Shown: positions 22,425-31,969 of the stretch, one piece after another
How positions within the stretch are numbered: the stretch's first letter is position 1
Layout of the letters: each line of letters starts with the position of its first letter
Assembly: GCA_045649025.1 (NCBI GenBank)
Contig: JAZRPB010000015.1
Span: forward strand, 1-63,296
Source of the DNA: Ornithomonoglobus_A sp045649025
Lineage (GTDB): Bacteria > Bacillota > Clostridia > UBA1381
Direction: 5' to 3'
DNA length: 63,296 nt
Notes under the pieces: generated by a model
The model's input: the letters and a program-made list of their open reading frames with translations, nothing else
What the model was told of the DNA's origin: nothing
Database searches by the model: none
Made by a program: the position numbers and the translations under genes

Positions 22425-24425
22425 ATGAGAATTGCTTTAGCAGGCAATCCGAATTCAGGTAAGACAACAATGTATAATGCACTTACCGGTCAGAATGAAA
22501 AGGTTGGAAACTGGGCGGGTGTTACAGTTGACCGGAAAGAACATTCTGTTAGAAAAATGTATTTTACAGGCTCACAAGAGCTTGTTGTGGTAGATTTGCC
22601 AGGTGCATACTCAATGTCGCCATTCACGAGTGAGGAGAGTATAACAAGTGATTATGTTAAAAAGGAAAATCCCGATGTTATAGTAAATATAATCGACGCA
22701 ACAAATTTAAGCAGAGGTTTGTTTTTCACAACGCAGCTTCTTGAATTGGGCATACCAATGGTGGTTGCCTTAAATAAAAGCGATATTAATAAGAAAAAGA
22801 AAACACAAATTAACAGTAATATGTTATCAAAAATGCTTGGATGTCCTGTTGTTAATACTGTATCTACTTCATCAGAGGGTTTAAAGTCTGTAATACAAAC
22901 TGCAGCAGCTCAAATAGGAAAGGAACAAAAAGCTCCATACATACAGGGCAATGTTGATTTAACAGACAAAACTGCAGTTATTGAGGCAGACAGAAAGCGA
23001 TTTGCGTTTGTGAACAGTATTGTTAAAGAGGTAGAAAAACGTAAGGTTTTAACAAAGGACAAGACTGCAGGAGATAGAATAGACAAGATATTAACAAACA
23101 GATGGCTTGGTATTGCGGTTTTTGCAGTTATAATGTGGCTTGTGTTTGAAATATCACAGGTATGGGTTGGACCATATGTTGCAGATGCATTGGTTGCATG
23201 GCTTGAGATGTTTCAGGTATGGGTTAGGGGCTTATTAGAAAATGCCTCACCAATATTATCGGCCCTTCTTGTTGATGGTGTTATAGGCGGAGTAATAGCA
23301 GTTATTGGCTTTTTACCGCTTGTTATGGTAATGTACTTTCTTATTGCAATTCTTGAGGATTGCGGATATATGTCACGTGTGGCAGTTGTTTTAGACCCAA
23401 TATTTAAAAAGGTTGGTTTATCGGGTAAATCAGTTATTCCGTTTGTTATCACAATAGGTTGTGCAGTGCCAGGTGTTATGGCAAGCAGAACAATAAGAAA
23501 TGAACGTGAGAGAAGAGCCGCTGCTATGCTTGCACCGTTTATGCCGTGCGGTGCCAAAATTCCCGTTATAGCACTTTTGGCGGGTGCATTCTTTGATGGT
23601 GCAGGCTGGGTTAGTGCACTTATGTATTTTATGGGTATTGCAATAATATTTGTTGGTGCACTGCTTATAAATAAAATAACAGGCAACAGTGCAAAAAAAT
23701 CATTCTTTATAATAGAATTACCGCAATACAAGGCACCATCACTATGGGGAGCGTTTAAGTCGATGTGCAGCCGCGGTTGGTCATATATTGTAAAGGCGGC
23801 AACAATTATTCTTTTATGTAACACAGCGGTTCAGATTATGCAGACATTTGATTGGACGTTTGCAGTAGCACAAACAGCAGATTCGTCAATTCTTGCAACA
23901 ATTGCACGTCCGTTTGCATATATACTGGTTCCGGTTGTTGGTGTGTTGAGCTGGCAATTGGCTGCTGCTGCTGTAACAGGCTTTATTGCTAAAGAAAACG
24001 TTGTTGGTACGTTGGCAGTATGTTTTGTTGGTTTGGAAAATCTTATTGATACAGAGGAGCTTGCTCTTATGGAGGGTGCAGGCGGTGAGGTTGCAGGAGT
24101 AATAGCAATAACCAAAATCGCAGCATTGGCGTATTTAATGTTTAATTTATTCACCCCTCCTTGTTTTGCGGCAATTGGTGCTATGAATGCTGAAATGAAG
24201 AGTGCTAAATGGCTATGGGGTGGTATAGGACTTCAATTTGGTGTAGGCTATTGTGTTTCATACCTTACATATACAATAGGCACACTCATAAGTGCACCCA
24301 ACACTCTTAATATTGGTGCAGCATTTGGCGGATTACTTGTATTAATTGTGTGTGTGGCTGTTGTAATTGGTATGATAAATAACACAAACAAGCAGTTAAA
24401 GATACAAAGCAATATAAAGGTATAA
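22425..24425 (+). CDS. feoB: Ferrous iron transporter FeoB
   Basis: GTP-dependent Fe(II) permease, 666 residues. The N-terminal G domain has GNPNSGKTT (7-15), the switch region VGNWAGVTV, VDLPGAYSM (G3) and NKSD (G4). A linker follows, then a polytopic membrane part from about residue 226, with the two gate repeats, including IPFVITIGCAVPGVMASR and MPCGAKIPVI with the conserved Cys residues. This is the standard architecture of the shorter Firmicutes FeoB. Only three bases separate it from the cysteine-rich partner gene. AGGGGGAA precedes the ATG. Confidence 0.97.
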   Translation: MRIALAGNPNSGKTTMYNALTGQNEKVGNWAGVTVDRKEHSVRKMYFTGSQELVVVDLPGAYSMSPFTSEESITSDYVKKENPDVIVNIIDATNLSRGLFFTTQLLELGIPMVVALNKSDINKKKKTQINSNMLSKMLGCPVVNTVSTSSEGLKSVIQTAAAQIGKEQKAPYIQGNVDLTDKTAVIEADRKRFAFVNSIVKEVEKRKVLTKDKTAGDRIDKILTNRWLGIAVFAVIMWLVFEISQVWVGPYVADALVAWLEMFQVWVRGLLENASPILSALLVDGVIGGVIAVIGFLPLVMVMYFLIAILEDCGYMSRVAVVLDPIFKKVGLSGKSVIPFVITIGCAVPGVMASRTIRNERERRAAAMLAPFMPCGAKIPVIALLAGAFFDGAGWVSALMYFMGIAIIFVGALLINKITGNSAKKSFFIIELPQYKAPSLWGAFKSMCSRGWSYIVKAATIILLCNTAVQIMQTFDWTFAVAQTADSSILATIARPFAYILVPVVGVLSWQLAAAAVTGFIAKENVVGTLAVCFVGLENLIDTEELALMEGAGGEVAGVIAITKIAALAYLMFNLFTPPCFAAIGAMNAEMKSAKWLWGGIGLQFGVGYCVSYLTYTIGTLISAPNTLNIGAAFGGLLVLIVCVAVVIGMINNTNKQLKIQSNIKV

Positions 24426-24428
24426 GCT

Positions 24429-24605
24429 ATGGAAAATGTAATTATAATTTTAATTTTGTTATGTATTGTGGGAGGTGTTGTGTTTTATCTCCACAGAGCA
24501 AAAAAGAGGGGACGATTATGTATTGGTTGCCCGTATTCAAAGCAATGCGGCGGAAAATGCAGCTGTGGTGACGAAAAAGATAATATAAAAAGCAGCAGAA
24601 GTTGA
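24429..24605 (+). CDS. FeoB-associated cysteine-rich membrane protein
   Basis: A 58-residue protein, short enough to be missed. It has one N-terminal membrane helix (VIIILILLCIVGGVVFYL), a basic stretch (HRAKKRGR), then a cluster CIGCPYSKQCGGKCSC with five cysteines. This layout is that of the small proteins encoded after feoB in Firmicutes (PF12669 type). They are thought to help FeoB, possibly by metal binding, though the mechanism is not established. It begins three bases after feoB, and its 3' end forms half of a bidirectional terminator shared with rnhA. Confidence 0.88.
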   Translation: MENVIIILILLCIVGGVVFYLHRAKKRGRLCIGCPYSKQCGGKCSCGDEKDNIKSSRS

Positions 24606-24631
24606 TTTACTCAACTCCTGCTGCTTTTTTT
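24587..24631. terminator. Bidirectional terminator between feo and rnhA
   Basis: AAAAAGCAGCAG (24587-24598) pairs with CTGCTGCTTTTT (24618-24629), with a second helix GTTGA/TCAAC (24601-24605 and 24611-24615) inside. T-rich on both strands, it serves two convergent genes. It overlaps the coding ends of both, so the last residues of each protein are encoded by the terminator. Confidence 0.88.
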
Positions 24632-25203
24632 GCTAATTTATCGGCCAAATCGTTATATTTATCTCCGCTATGTCCTTTTACCTTATGAAAGCATACATTC
24701 ACATCATCTTTAATACTGTCATAAAAAGCTTTGTATCTTGCTGTGCCAGGTTTGGTTGTTTTCCACACACCTGTGCACCAGTTCTCTATGCCCTGATAAT
24801 CGTAGTAGAGGTGTAGTGTTTTAATATTGTATTTTATACAATACCGCATTGCAAGAATTGCACCGCAAATCTCGCCTGCAACATTACGCATTTTTGATAA
24901 CTCGGCATCATCATATGATTGATTAAATGTGGTTTCCTCGTTATTATATAAAATAACAACACCGCATCCAAAAGCTTGCGTGGATATGTTATAGCTTCCG
25001 TCAACGTACGCAACGGCAACGTCGGGCGGATATGTTGTTTTTATAGGGGAGAACATTGCATTATCAAGATACTCCTGTGCACTCACAAGTGATGTAAAGC
25101 TTTTATATTCAGCACCGCTGTATCCCTCAACTGACCTCTTACACTCTTCCCAGCTTTTAAATATTCCTACCTTGTGTCCCTGACGCACTGCATAATATTT
25201 CAT
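24607..25203 (-). CDS. rnhA: Ribonuclease HI with N-terminal hybrid-binding domain
   Basis: Cleaves RNA in RNA-DNA hybrids. The 198-residue protein has an N-terminal hybrid-binding domain of the viroplasmin type (YYAVRQGHKVGIFKSWEECK to about residue 50), as in eukaryotic RNase H1. The catalytic domain has the four acidic residues: Asp in YVDGSYN, Glu in AGEICGAI, Asp in YYDYQGIE and Asp in YNDLADKLA; KVKGHSGD carries the handle His. It overlaps mnmG by four bases and is transcribed with it toward the shared terminator. Confidence 0.94.
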   Translation of the reverse strand: MKYYAVRQGHKVGIFKSWEECKRSVEGYSGAEYKSFTSLVSAQEYLDNAMFSPIKTTYPPDVAVAYVDGSYNISTQAFGCGVVILYNNEETTFNQSYDDAELSKMRNVAGEICGAILAMRYCIKYNIKTLHLYYDYQGIENWCTGVWKTTKPGTARYKAFYDSIKDDVNVCFHKVKGHSGDKYNDLADKLAKKAAGVE

Positions 25204-27080
25204 TGTTGTGTGTCCTCTTTCTTATTTTGTGCTTCAAGCCATATAACCAATACCGATACATCCGATGGTGAAACACCGCTTATTCTTGATGCCTGTCCCA
25301 ATGATTTAGGTTGAATTTTATTAAGCTTTTGCCTTGCCTCAAGACGTAGACCGTGAATATTGGAATAGTCTTGATTTGGAGGTAAAAGACGTTGCTCCAT
25401 TTTCTTAAATTGCTCAACCTGTGCAAGCTGTCTTGCAATGTAGCCGTCATATTTTAGCTTAATTTCAACCTGTTCGCATACTGATTGCGGCAATTCGGGA
25501 CGCAATTCATCTGCCTCCTTAAGCAGCTCGTAATTAAGCTCGGGACGTTTTATCATATCTGAAAGTCTTATACCTGTTTTAACAGGAGTTGATGAATACT
25601 TTTCCAGAATAGGATTAGCAACTCTTGGCGGTACTGTTATTGAACAAACTCTTTTTATCTCTTCGTCAATCATTGCCATTTTCTGCAAAAAGCGATTGTA
25701 TCGTTCCTCGCTTATAAGACCTACTCTGTAACCAAAGGGGAGTAAACGCTCATCTGCGTTATCTTGCCTTAATAAAAGACGGTATTCGGAACGTGACGTC
25801 ATCATTCTGTATGGCTCATTTGTGCCCTTTGTTATTAAATCATCTATAAGTGTGCCCACATATCCGTCGCTTCTGTCAAGAATTAAAGGGTCTTTGCCTT
25901 GCAACTTTAATGCAGCATTAACTCCTGCAATAAGTCCCTGTGCGGCAGCTTCCTCGTAGCCAGATGTGCCGTTGAACTGTCCTGCTCCATACAGATTGGG
26001 AATGTTTTTAAATTCAAGTGTTGCATATAACTGCGTGGGGTCGCAGCAATCATATTCAATTGCATATGCACTTCTCATAATCTGGCAATTTTCCAAACCC
26101 TTTATACTGCGATACATTTTAAGCTGAACGTCCTCGGGTAAGCTTGTTGAAAAGCCTTGAGCATACATTTCCTTTGTATTAAGTCCCATTGGCTCAATAA
26201 AAAGCTGATGACGGGGTTTGTCGTGAAAGCGTACAACCTTATCTTCAATGGACGGGCAGTATCTTGGACCAATACCCTCAACAAGACCGCCATACATTGC
26301 ACTTCGGTGCAGATTTTCGTGTATAATTTTATGGGTTTCCTCGTTGGTATAAACAAGATAGCACGGCACCTGATTTTCCTTTGCAGTTTCAGTTTCAAAA
26401 GAAAACGGAACAATTGTTTCATCGCCGTATTCAATCTCCATTTTAGAATAGTCAAGTGTATCTGCGTGTATTCTTGCAGGAGTTCCTGTTTTAAAGCGTA
26501 AAAGCTCAACACCGATTTCTTTTAATGAGGCTGATAATTCATTTGCGGGGAACATTCCGTCGGGACCGCTTTCCTTTGAGTATGAGCCTATAAGAATTTT
26601 ACCTTTAAGATATGTGCCCGTTGCAACAATAACAGCCTTTGCCTTATACATTGCACCCGTTGCAACCGATACGCTTGTTATTTTACCATCTTCAATATTA
26701 ATTTTAGTAACCTCTTGCTGAATAACATCAAGGTTTTGCTGCTCCTCAACTACTTTCTTCATATATATGTGATATGATGAACGGTCAATTTGTGCTCTTA
26801 AGGAATGTACTGCAGGGCCTTTTCCGCGGTTTAGCATTTTAGATTGAATAAAGCACTCGTCTGCTGCCTTACCCATTTCTCCGCCAAGAGCATCTATTTC
26901 ACGCACAAGGTGTCCCTTTGCAGTTCCGCCTATCGAAGGATTACAGGGTAAATTTCCTATTGCATCGAGGCTTATAGAAAACATTGCAGTTTTAACACCT
27001 AATCTTGCCGAGGCAAGTGCTGCCTCGCAGCCTGCGTGTCCGCCGCCTATAACAACAACATCATAATCTCCTAAATACAT
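25200..27080 (-). CDS. mnmG: tRNA uridine-5-carboxymethylaminomethyl modification enzyme MnmG
   Basis: FAD enzyme that, with MnmE, modifies wobble uridine 34 of several tRNAs. From the ATG at 27080 the protein has 626 residues, the usual length. The FAD loop DVVVIGGGHAGCEAALA is near the start. PCNPSIGGTAKGHLVREIDALGG, the catalytic-Cys region around NTKEMYAQGFSTSLP and GYEEAAAQGLIAG, and the C-terminal helical domain ending ARISGVSPSDVSVL are all present. The frame is open 80 codons further upstream, but that part overlaps the DUF624 gene and is rejected; AAGGAG lies seven bases before 27080. mnmE is not nearby. Confidence 0.96.
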   Translation of the reverse strand: MYLGDYDVVVIGGGHAGCEAALASARLGVKTAMFSISLDAIGNLPCNPSIGGTAKGHLVREIDALGGEMGKAADECFIQSKMLNRGKGPAVHSLRAQIDRSSYHIYMKKVVEEQQNLDVIQQEVTKINIEDGKITSVSVATGAMYKAKAVIVATGTYLKGKILIGSYSKESGPDGMFPANELSASLKEIGVELLRFKTGTPARIHADTLDYSKMEIEYGDETIVPFSFETETAKENQVPCYLVYTNEETHKIIHENLHRSAMYGGLVEGIGPRYCPSIEDKVVRFHDKPRHQLFIEPMGLNTKEMYAQGFSTSLPEDVQLKMYRSIKGLENCQIMRSAYAIEYDCCDPTQLYATLEFKNIPNLYGAGQFNGTSGYEEAAAQGLIAGVNAALKLQGKDPLILDRSDGYVGTLIDDLITKGTNEPYRMMTSRSEYRLLLRQDNADERLLPFGYRVGLISEERYNRFLQKMAMIDEEIKRVCSITVPPRVANPILEKYSSTPVKTGIRLSDMIKRPELNYELLKEADELRPELPQSVCEQVEIKLKYDGYIARQLAQVEQFKKMEQRLLPPNQDYSNIHGLRLEARQKLNKIQPKSLGQASRISGVSPSDVSVLVIWLEAQNKKEDTQQ

Positions 27081-27097
27081 CTGCTGTCTCCTTTTAA

Positions 27098-27964
27098 TTA
27101 TTGTATGGTTACTTCCTCTTTTTTTGCTTCTTCCTCTTTTGCTTTTTTTACAATGGGCGTTATACGGTTTGTGGCAGAAAATTCTGCAATAAAGCGTGTA
27201 AATATCGGTGCAAGTGCAATATATACCACAAGAGCAATAAAAGTATCTAAGAACACAAATAAAATATATGTAACGGCAAAGGTTATTAATGTAAATATTA
27301 TATTCTTTGGTAAGGAGCATATTGTAAGAATAAATGCGTTCCTAAAAATATGGCGTAATTTTAATTGAAAGGTAACCATAAGCTGATATATATAATAGTG
27401 CATCCACGCATAAATCACAAATGAAATTGATAAAGCAATACCTGTAATATATGCTAAAATGTTCTGGGTTTGTGTATATATTGAATTATAAAATGTTATT
27501 GCAGTAAGTGAAAGAAAGATAATAACAATATCAAGTATAACAAGCAGCATACTTTGCTTGAAATTTGATTTAAGTGCATCCTTGCCGTCTGCAATCACCC
27601 ACGCAGGAACTCTGTTTGTGAAGCAACGTGATATGTAAGCATATGATGCCGAAACAGGACCGCTGCCGAAAACAGAAAATATCACCAGCGATAAAATCAA
27701 CTTAATCATAACATATATTACCGAAATTGAAGCTTCATCAAATTGTGAAAATGTACTTTTCAACCATTCGTAATTTATTGGTATAATTATAAAAATGATT
27801 GCAATATATGGGAGGCTTAACAGCACATATAGTATGTTTAATCCTAAAATTTTTGAAAACTTGTCCTTTAAAATTTCCCAATATCTGAAAAAGCTTCTTT
27901 TTTCAGGCTCATCCGCACTAATGCCCTTGCCTGGTTTTAAGTATTTTGGTGTAAATAATCCCAT
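27098..27964 (-). CDS. DUF624 (YesL-type) integral membrane protein
   Basis: A 288-residue membrane protein with about six helices, starting at NILYVLLSLPYIAIIFIIIP. The pattern of an N-terminal soluble stretch, helix pairs, and GSGPVSASYAYISRCF before a polar loop matches the DUF624/YesL family, often found near carbohydrate-use genes. Its function is unknown. The C-terminus is a charged tail (KKAKEEEAKKEE). The ATG at 27964 is preferred to 27976 because GGAG lies six bases upstream. A promoter is at 28038-28066. It is followed by mnmG and rnhA on the same strand. Confidence 0.8.
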   Translation of the reverse strand: MGLFTPKYLKPGKGISADEPEKRSFFRYWEILKDKFSKILGLNILYVLLSLPYIAIIFIIIPINYEWLKSTFSQFDEASISVIYVMIKLILSLVIFSVFGSGPVSASYAYISRCFTNRVPAWVIADGKDALKSNFKQSMLLVILDIVIIFLSLTAITFYNSIYTQTQNILAYITGIALSISFVIYAWMHYYIYQLMVTFQLKLRHIFRNAFILTICSLPKNIIFTLITFAVTYILFVFLDTFIALVVYIALAPIFTRFIAEFSATNRITPIVKKAKEEEAKKEEVTIQ

Positions 27965-28037
27965 AATGAACTCCATTCTGTGTTATATATAGTAACACTA
28001 TGTATAATTAATTTTTACAAATATGCATACGTAAAAT

Positions 28038-28066
28038 ATTTTATCATATTTTTGATGTATTTTCAA
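28038..28066 (-). promoter_or_regulatory. Promoter of the DUF624-mnmG-rnhA unit
   Basis: Minus-strand TTGAAA (28061-28066), 17 bases, TAAAAT (28038-28043) with an extended TGA. It is divergent from the rhamnulokinase promoter. Confidence 0.75.
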
Positions 28067-28121
28067 GTATTGAAATGTTAATTATTTAAAAATTTTTTCC
28101 TCGCAGAAGCAAAATAATAAA

Positions 28122-28150
28122 TTGACAAACATAGAAAAATAATATATAAT
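28122..28150 (+). promoter_or_regulatory. Consensus promoter of rhamnulokinase
   Basis: TTGACA (28122-28127), 17-base spacer, TATAAT (28145-28150): a full consensus match 42 bases upstream of the start codon. No sugar-responsive operator palindrome is obvious. Confidence 0.88.
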
Positions 28151-28191
28151 AATAGCAATAAGTTAAGAGAACCATTAAGGAGGAAAAAATA

Positions 28192-29685
28192 ATGGGAAAA
28201 ACATATAAATTTCTTGCATTTGACTTTGGTGCATCATCAGGCAGAGCTATGCTTGCAAAGTTTGACGGCGAAAAGATAACATTGGAGGAAAAACACCGTT
28301 TTTCAAATGACCCTGTTGATATAAACGGCGACTTGCATTGGGACGTGTTAAGATTATTCTTTGAAATAAAGCAGGGCATATTAAAATGTGCAAATTCAGG
28401 TGACAGAGATATAGATTGTATCGGTATTGATACATGGGGTGTTGACTACGGATTATTAGATGAAAATGATAAGCTTTTAGGCAACCCATACCACTATCGT
28501 GATACAAGAACAGAGGGAATGTATGAAGAGGCATTTAAGATAGTTCCAAAAGAGGAAATCTTTGAAAAGAGCGGCGGTATTGCATTTAACTGGTTTAATA
28601 CTCTATTCCAACTTTTATCTTCAAAGCTTTCAAATGATTCTCGCTTAAAGAGTGCAAAAACTATGCTTTTAATGCCTGATTTATTTAATTTCTTCTTAAC
28701 AGGCAAGAAAAAGACGGAGTATACTATTGCTTCAACAACACAGATGTTTAACAGTGTTAAGCACGAGTGGGCATACGATTTGTTGGAAAAAATGGATATA
28801 CCCACAGATATACTTACAGATGTTGTATATCCTGGTGAAATTATTGGAACAATTAAGCCTGAATTGGCAGAGGAATTGGGTATAGATGAAATTCCCGTAA
28901 TCGCAGTTGCATCACACGACACAGGCAGTGCAGTTGCATCAGTGCCCGTTGTTGATAGTAAGGACTTTATTTATATTTCATCGGGAACATGGTCGCTAAT
29001 GGGCGTTGAGTTAGATAAACCAAATGTATCAAAAGAGGCTTTGGAATATAACTTCACAAATGAGGGCGGAGTAAATAAGAGCATTCGTTTTTTAAAGAAC
29101 ATAATGGGCTTATGGCTGATACAGGAATCAAGACGTCAGTGGGACAGAGAGGGTGAGCTTTTGAGCTTTGATGAGCTTGAAAGACAGGCAAATGAGGCAG
29201 AACCGTTTGCAAGTCTTATCGACCCCGATTATCACACATTCCAAACACCTGGTAATATGCCCAGAAGAATACGTGAATATTGCGAAAAAACAGGACAAAA
29301 AGTACCGCAAACAAAGGGTGAGGTTGTTCGTTGTATTGCTCAATCTCTTGCATTTAAGTATCGTCAGACAGTTGAGGGTATGGAGGATGTAACAGGCAAT
29401 AAGTATAATGTTATTAACATTGTTGGCGGCGGTATTAAAGATAAGATGATTTGTCAGTTTACTGCAAATGCAACAAAGAGAACAGTAAGTACAGGTCCTG
29501 TTGAGGCAACAAGTATTGGTAATGTTGTTGTTCAGGCTATAGCAATGGGTGCAATAAAAGACATCAGCGAAGGAAGAAGAGTTGTTAAAAACTCATTCGA
29601 TATAAAGGTTTATGAGCCACAGGATAGCAACGAGTGGGATAAGGCATACGAAGAATGGAAAAAGATAATAACAAAGATTAACTGA
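28192..29685 (+). CDS. rhaB: Rhamnulokinase-family sugar kinase
   Basis: FGGY-family kinase of 497 residues, predicted to phosphorylate L-rhamnulose. AFDFGASSGRAML is the phosphate-1 loop of the rhamnulokinase branch, where FGASSGR is diagnostic. GIDTWGVDYGLL, HDTGSAVASVP, SSGTWSLMG and VGGGIKDKMICQFTAN follow. It is monocistronic, with a consensus promoter and a terminator. Rhamnose isomerase and aldolase are absent here, so the pathway cannot be confirmed locally. Rhamnose breakdown yields lactaldehyde and then 1,2-propanediol, the substrate of the dehydratase family encoded at 36368, but the two genes are 7 kb apart. Confidence 0.88.
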   Translation: MGKTYKFLAFDFGASSGRAMLAKFDGEKITLEEKHRFSNDPVDINGDLHWDVLRLFFEIKQGILKCANSGDRDIDCIGIDTWGVDYGLLDENDKLLGNPYHYRDTRTEGMYEEAFKIVPKEEIFEKSGGIAFNWFNTLFQLLSSKLSNDSRLKSAKTMLLMPDLFNFFLTGKKKTEYTIASTTQMFNSVKHEWAYDLLEKMDIPTDILTDVVYPGEIIGTIKPELAEELGIDEIPVIAVASHDTGSAVASVPVVDSKDFIYISSGTWSLMGVELDKPNVSKEALEYNFTNEGGVNKSIRFLKNIMGLWLIQESRRQWDREGELLSFDELERQANEAEPFASLIDPDYHTFQTPGNMPRRIREYCEKTGQKVPQTKGEVVRCIAQSLAFKYRQTVEGMEDVTGNKYNVINIVGGGIKDKMICQFTANATKRTVSTGPVEATSIGNVVVQAIAMGAIKDISEGRRVVKNSFDIKVYEPQDSNEWDKAYEEWKKIITKIN

Positions 29686-29760
29686 TAAATTAAACAGGTA
29701 ATTATTGTTGTATTTAATTTGAAATATAAATATAATATTAATCATTCATATATTAAATTT

Positions 29761-29796
29761 AAATCTCATAGTATATACTATGAGATTTTTATTTTA
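29761..29796 (+). terminator. Palindromic terminator after rhamnulokinase
   Basis: AAATCTCATAGTA (29761-29773) and TACTATGAGATTT (29776-29788) form a 13-bp stem around TA, with T-rich sequence to 29796. It ends only about 20 bases before the next start codon, so it could also act on that transcript. Confidence 0.78.
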
Positions 29797-29816
29797 TAAT
29801 TATGGAGGAAAATGAT

Positions 29817-31355
29817 ATGAATATAACCTACGAGGATTTACAGCAAAATCAAGTTATTTGCAATGCAAAGGTTCAAAAACTTGTTGAGGGTGATGTAATA
29901 GTGCCCGATATTAAGCCTGATATTTTAAAACTTTTGCAAACAGACGCAATTTCAGTTGTTAAGGACAAACATATATCAGACGGTTGCTTTGATATAGAAG
30001 GCAAAATTGACCTTACAATGCTATACATTCCCGATGCTGAAAATGAGCAGATAAAAAGCATCAGCACGTCATTTGATTTTAATGAAAGTATTTTAAATAA
30101 ACAACTATGCGAAACGGATAGCGTTGTGGCAGATACATACATTGAAAGAATAGATGTAAGCCTTGTAAACAGCAGAAAGCTAAAAATAAAGGCAGTTATT
30201 TGTATTCAATATGAGGTTATTAAAAATGTGCCGTTATCCCTTGCGGTTGATGTAGAGGATTGCGAAAATGCACAAATAAAAAGAGAAACTATATCTGTTC
30301 AAAATTGCCTTAATATTTTAGAGAGTAAATTTAACATACATGAGAAAATAGAGGTATCATCGGGTCAAGAGAGTATAGAAGAGCTGTTAAAATACGATAT
30401 AAAATTAAGTGATTTCGAGCACAGGGCTATGAATGAAAAAATTGTTGTAAAGGGTGTATTGTGTGTATGTGCCCTCTATGTTGGTAAATCGGGAAAAATA
30501 GAGTTTTGTGAGGGGGAAATTCCGTTTACTGAAATCTTTGAAATGGAAAATTTAAGTGAGGATAGCTGTTGTGATTTAGAGCTGATACGAGGCGATTTTT
30601 CAGTAAATGTAGAAGAAGATGACGATGGTGATATGCGTATAATTGATATTGATGGCGATGTTGGTGTATGCGTAAAAGCCGCAGATGATATAGAAGTGGA
30701 TGTAATAGATGATTGCTATGAGCCGTATAAGCTCACAAATATAGAAAGAAAAACAGTAACAATTGAAGAAATCGTTGCAAGACCGCAATCGCAAAATACC
30801 ATAAGAGACATTATAGAAATAAACTCGTCTATGCCGCCAATAACAGGGGTTTATGATATAATCACAAGACCATGTGCCGTTAATGCAACAATTTCAGGTG
30901 ACAGAGTGGCGTGTGAGGGTAAAATTGAGGCTTTTGTGTTGTATATTTCAGACAGCGAGGAAAATCCAATTTACAGTATAAAAAAGGAAATTCCCTTTAG
31001 TTATATGTTAGACGGTGTATCGGACCATGAAAGTTTAACACCAAAGGTTAAGGCACAGATTAAGCACACGGGATATAGTCTTAATGCGGCAGGAGAAATA
31101 GAAATAAGAATAGTTATTGCACTTAATGTAAATATTGTAAATCAACGCACATCGCAAATTATATGCGGTATAAATGATGCAGAAAACAAAGAAAATGTAT
31201 CTAACGGTATTATAATATATTTTGTACAAAGTGGGGATACTCTTTGGGACGTGGCAAAAAAATATTGCGTTCCGTCGCAGGATATAATTAATTTTAATAA
31301 TATGAGCGATGATAAATTAAAGGAAGGAGCAAGAATTTTAATACCCGGAAAATAA
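29817..31355 (+). CDS. SPOCS (DUF3794) repeat protein with C-terminal LysM domain
   Basis: A 512-residue protein made of DUF3794/SPOCS modules (roughly 1-140, 160-290, and 320-440) followed by a LysM peptidoglycan-binding domain (YFVQSGDTLWDVAKKYCVPS to the end, near LIPGK). SPOCS domains occur in spore-envelope proteins such as SpoVID, and LysM anchors SafA-type proteins in the cortex or coat. No signal peptide is seen, as expected for a mother-cell protein. GGAGG lies inside an in-frame extension from 29802 and sets the start at the ATG at 29817. A morphogenetic role at the spore surface is inferred, and sigK in the same window is consistent with it. Confidence 0.88.
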   Translation: MNITYEDLQQNQVICNAKVQKLVEGDVIVPDIKPDILKLLQTDAISVVKDKHISDGCFDIEGKIDLTMLYIPDAENEQIKSISTSFDFNESILNKQLCETDSVVADTYIERIDVSLVNSRKLKIKAVICIQYEVIKNVPLSLAVDVEDCENAQIKRETISVQNCLNILESKFNIHEKIEVSSGQESIEELLKYDIKLSDFEHRAMNEKIVVKGVLCVCALYVGKSGKIEFCEGEIPFTEIFEMENLSEDSCCDLELIRGDFSVNVEEDDDGDMRIIDIDGDVGVCVKAADDIEVDVIDDCYEPYKLTNIERKTVTIEEIVARPQSQNTIRDIIEINSSMPPITGVYDIITRPCAVNATISGDRVACEGKIEAFVLYISDSEENPIYSIKKEIPFSYMLDGVSDHESLTPKVKAQIKHTGYSLNAAGEIEIRIVIALNVNIVNQRTSQIICGINDAENKENVSNGIIIYFVQSGDTLWDVAKKYCVPSQDIINFNNMSDDKLKEGARILIPGK

Positions 31356-31370
31356 TGTAAAATAAAATGG

Positions 31371-31399
31371 TTGACAATCTTTTAAATATGTTGTATAAT
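31371..31399 (+). promoter_or_regulatory. Consensus promoter of greA
   Basis: TTGACA (31371-31376), 17 bases, TATAAT (31394-31399). It begins 16 bases after the SPOCS/LysM stop codon and gives a short leader before greA. Confidence 0.88.
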
Positions 31400-31454
31400 A
31401 TACCTCGTATGTATTTTGAAGATATAATCATAATAATGTAGGAGGAACACGGAA

Positions 31455-31925
31455 ATGAACGTTAAGGAATATGTCTTGACCGCAGAAGGAAAAGAAAAGC
31501 TTGAAGCGGAGCTTGAACAATTAAAAAATGTTACAAGAAAAGAAGTATCCGAACAAATAAAAGAGGCACGTTCTTATGGTGACCTTTCGGAAAATGCTGA
31601 ATATGACGCAGCAAAGGATAAGCAAGCAGAAGTGGAAGCACGTATAAGCCAAATTGAAGAAATGCTTAAATACGCAAAGATTATAGAAGCTACAGATATT
31701 AAGACAGATATTGTTACACCAGGAGCTAAAATTGTGCTTGAAATGTTTGGTGAACAAACAACATACACTCTTGTTGGAACATCAGAAGCAGACCCGAATA
31801 AGAATATGATTTCTTACGAATCACCGGTTGGAGCTGCAGTATTAAACCATTCGGCAGGTGAAACTGTTTATGCAAATGCACCGGCAGGAAGCATAGAAGT
31901 TAAAATAATCAAAATAGGTAACTAA
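31455..31925 (+). CDS. greA: Transcription elongation factor GreA
   Basis: Rescues backtracked RNA polymerase by stimulating transcript cleavage through the secondary channel. The 156-residue protein has the N-terminal coiled coil (EYVLTAEGKEKLEAELEQLK), the tip motif ARSYGDLSENAEYDAAKDKQ with the acidic residues that place the second magnesium, and the C-terminal FKBP-like domain (ISYESPVGAAVLNHSAGETV). It has its own promoter and terminator. AGGAGGAA precedes the ATG. GreB is excluded by the tip motif and the Gram-positive context. Confidence 0.96.
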   Translation: MNVKEYVLTAEGKEKLEAELEQLKNVTRKEVSEQIKEARSYGDLSENAEYDAAKDKQAEVEARISQIEEMLKYAKIIEATDIKTDIVTPGAKIVLEMFGEQTTYTLVGTSEADPNKNMISYESPVGAAVLNHSAGETVYANAPAGSIEVKIIKIGN

Positions 31926-31938
31926 TCGCTAATACAAG

Positions 31939-31961
31939 AGGACGGATTTTTTCGTCCTTTT
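31939..31961 (+). terminator. Intrinsic terminator after greA
   Basis: AGGACG (31939-31944) pairs with CGTCCT (31953-31958), followed by a T stretch to 31961. It lies 14 bases after the greA stop. Confidence 0.85.
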
Positions 31962-31969
31962 GTTATCTT

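Noticed and set aside
23213..23824. A 203-residue minus-strand frame inside feoB
   Set aside because: Antisense to conserved FeoB membrane segments and without an upstream ribosome-binding site.
27081..27320. An 80-residue N-terminal extension of MnmG
   Set aside because: It lies in the DUF624 gene in another frame, has no MnmG homology, and AAGGAG sits directly before the ATG at 27080.
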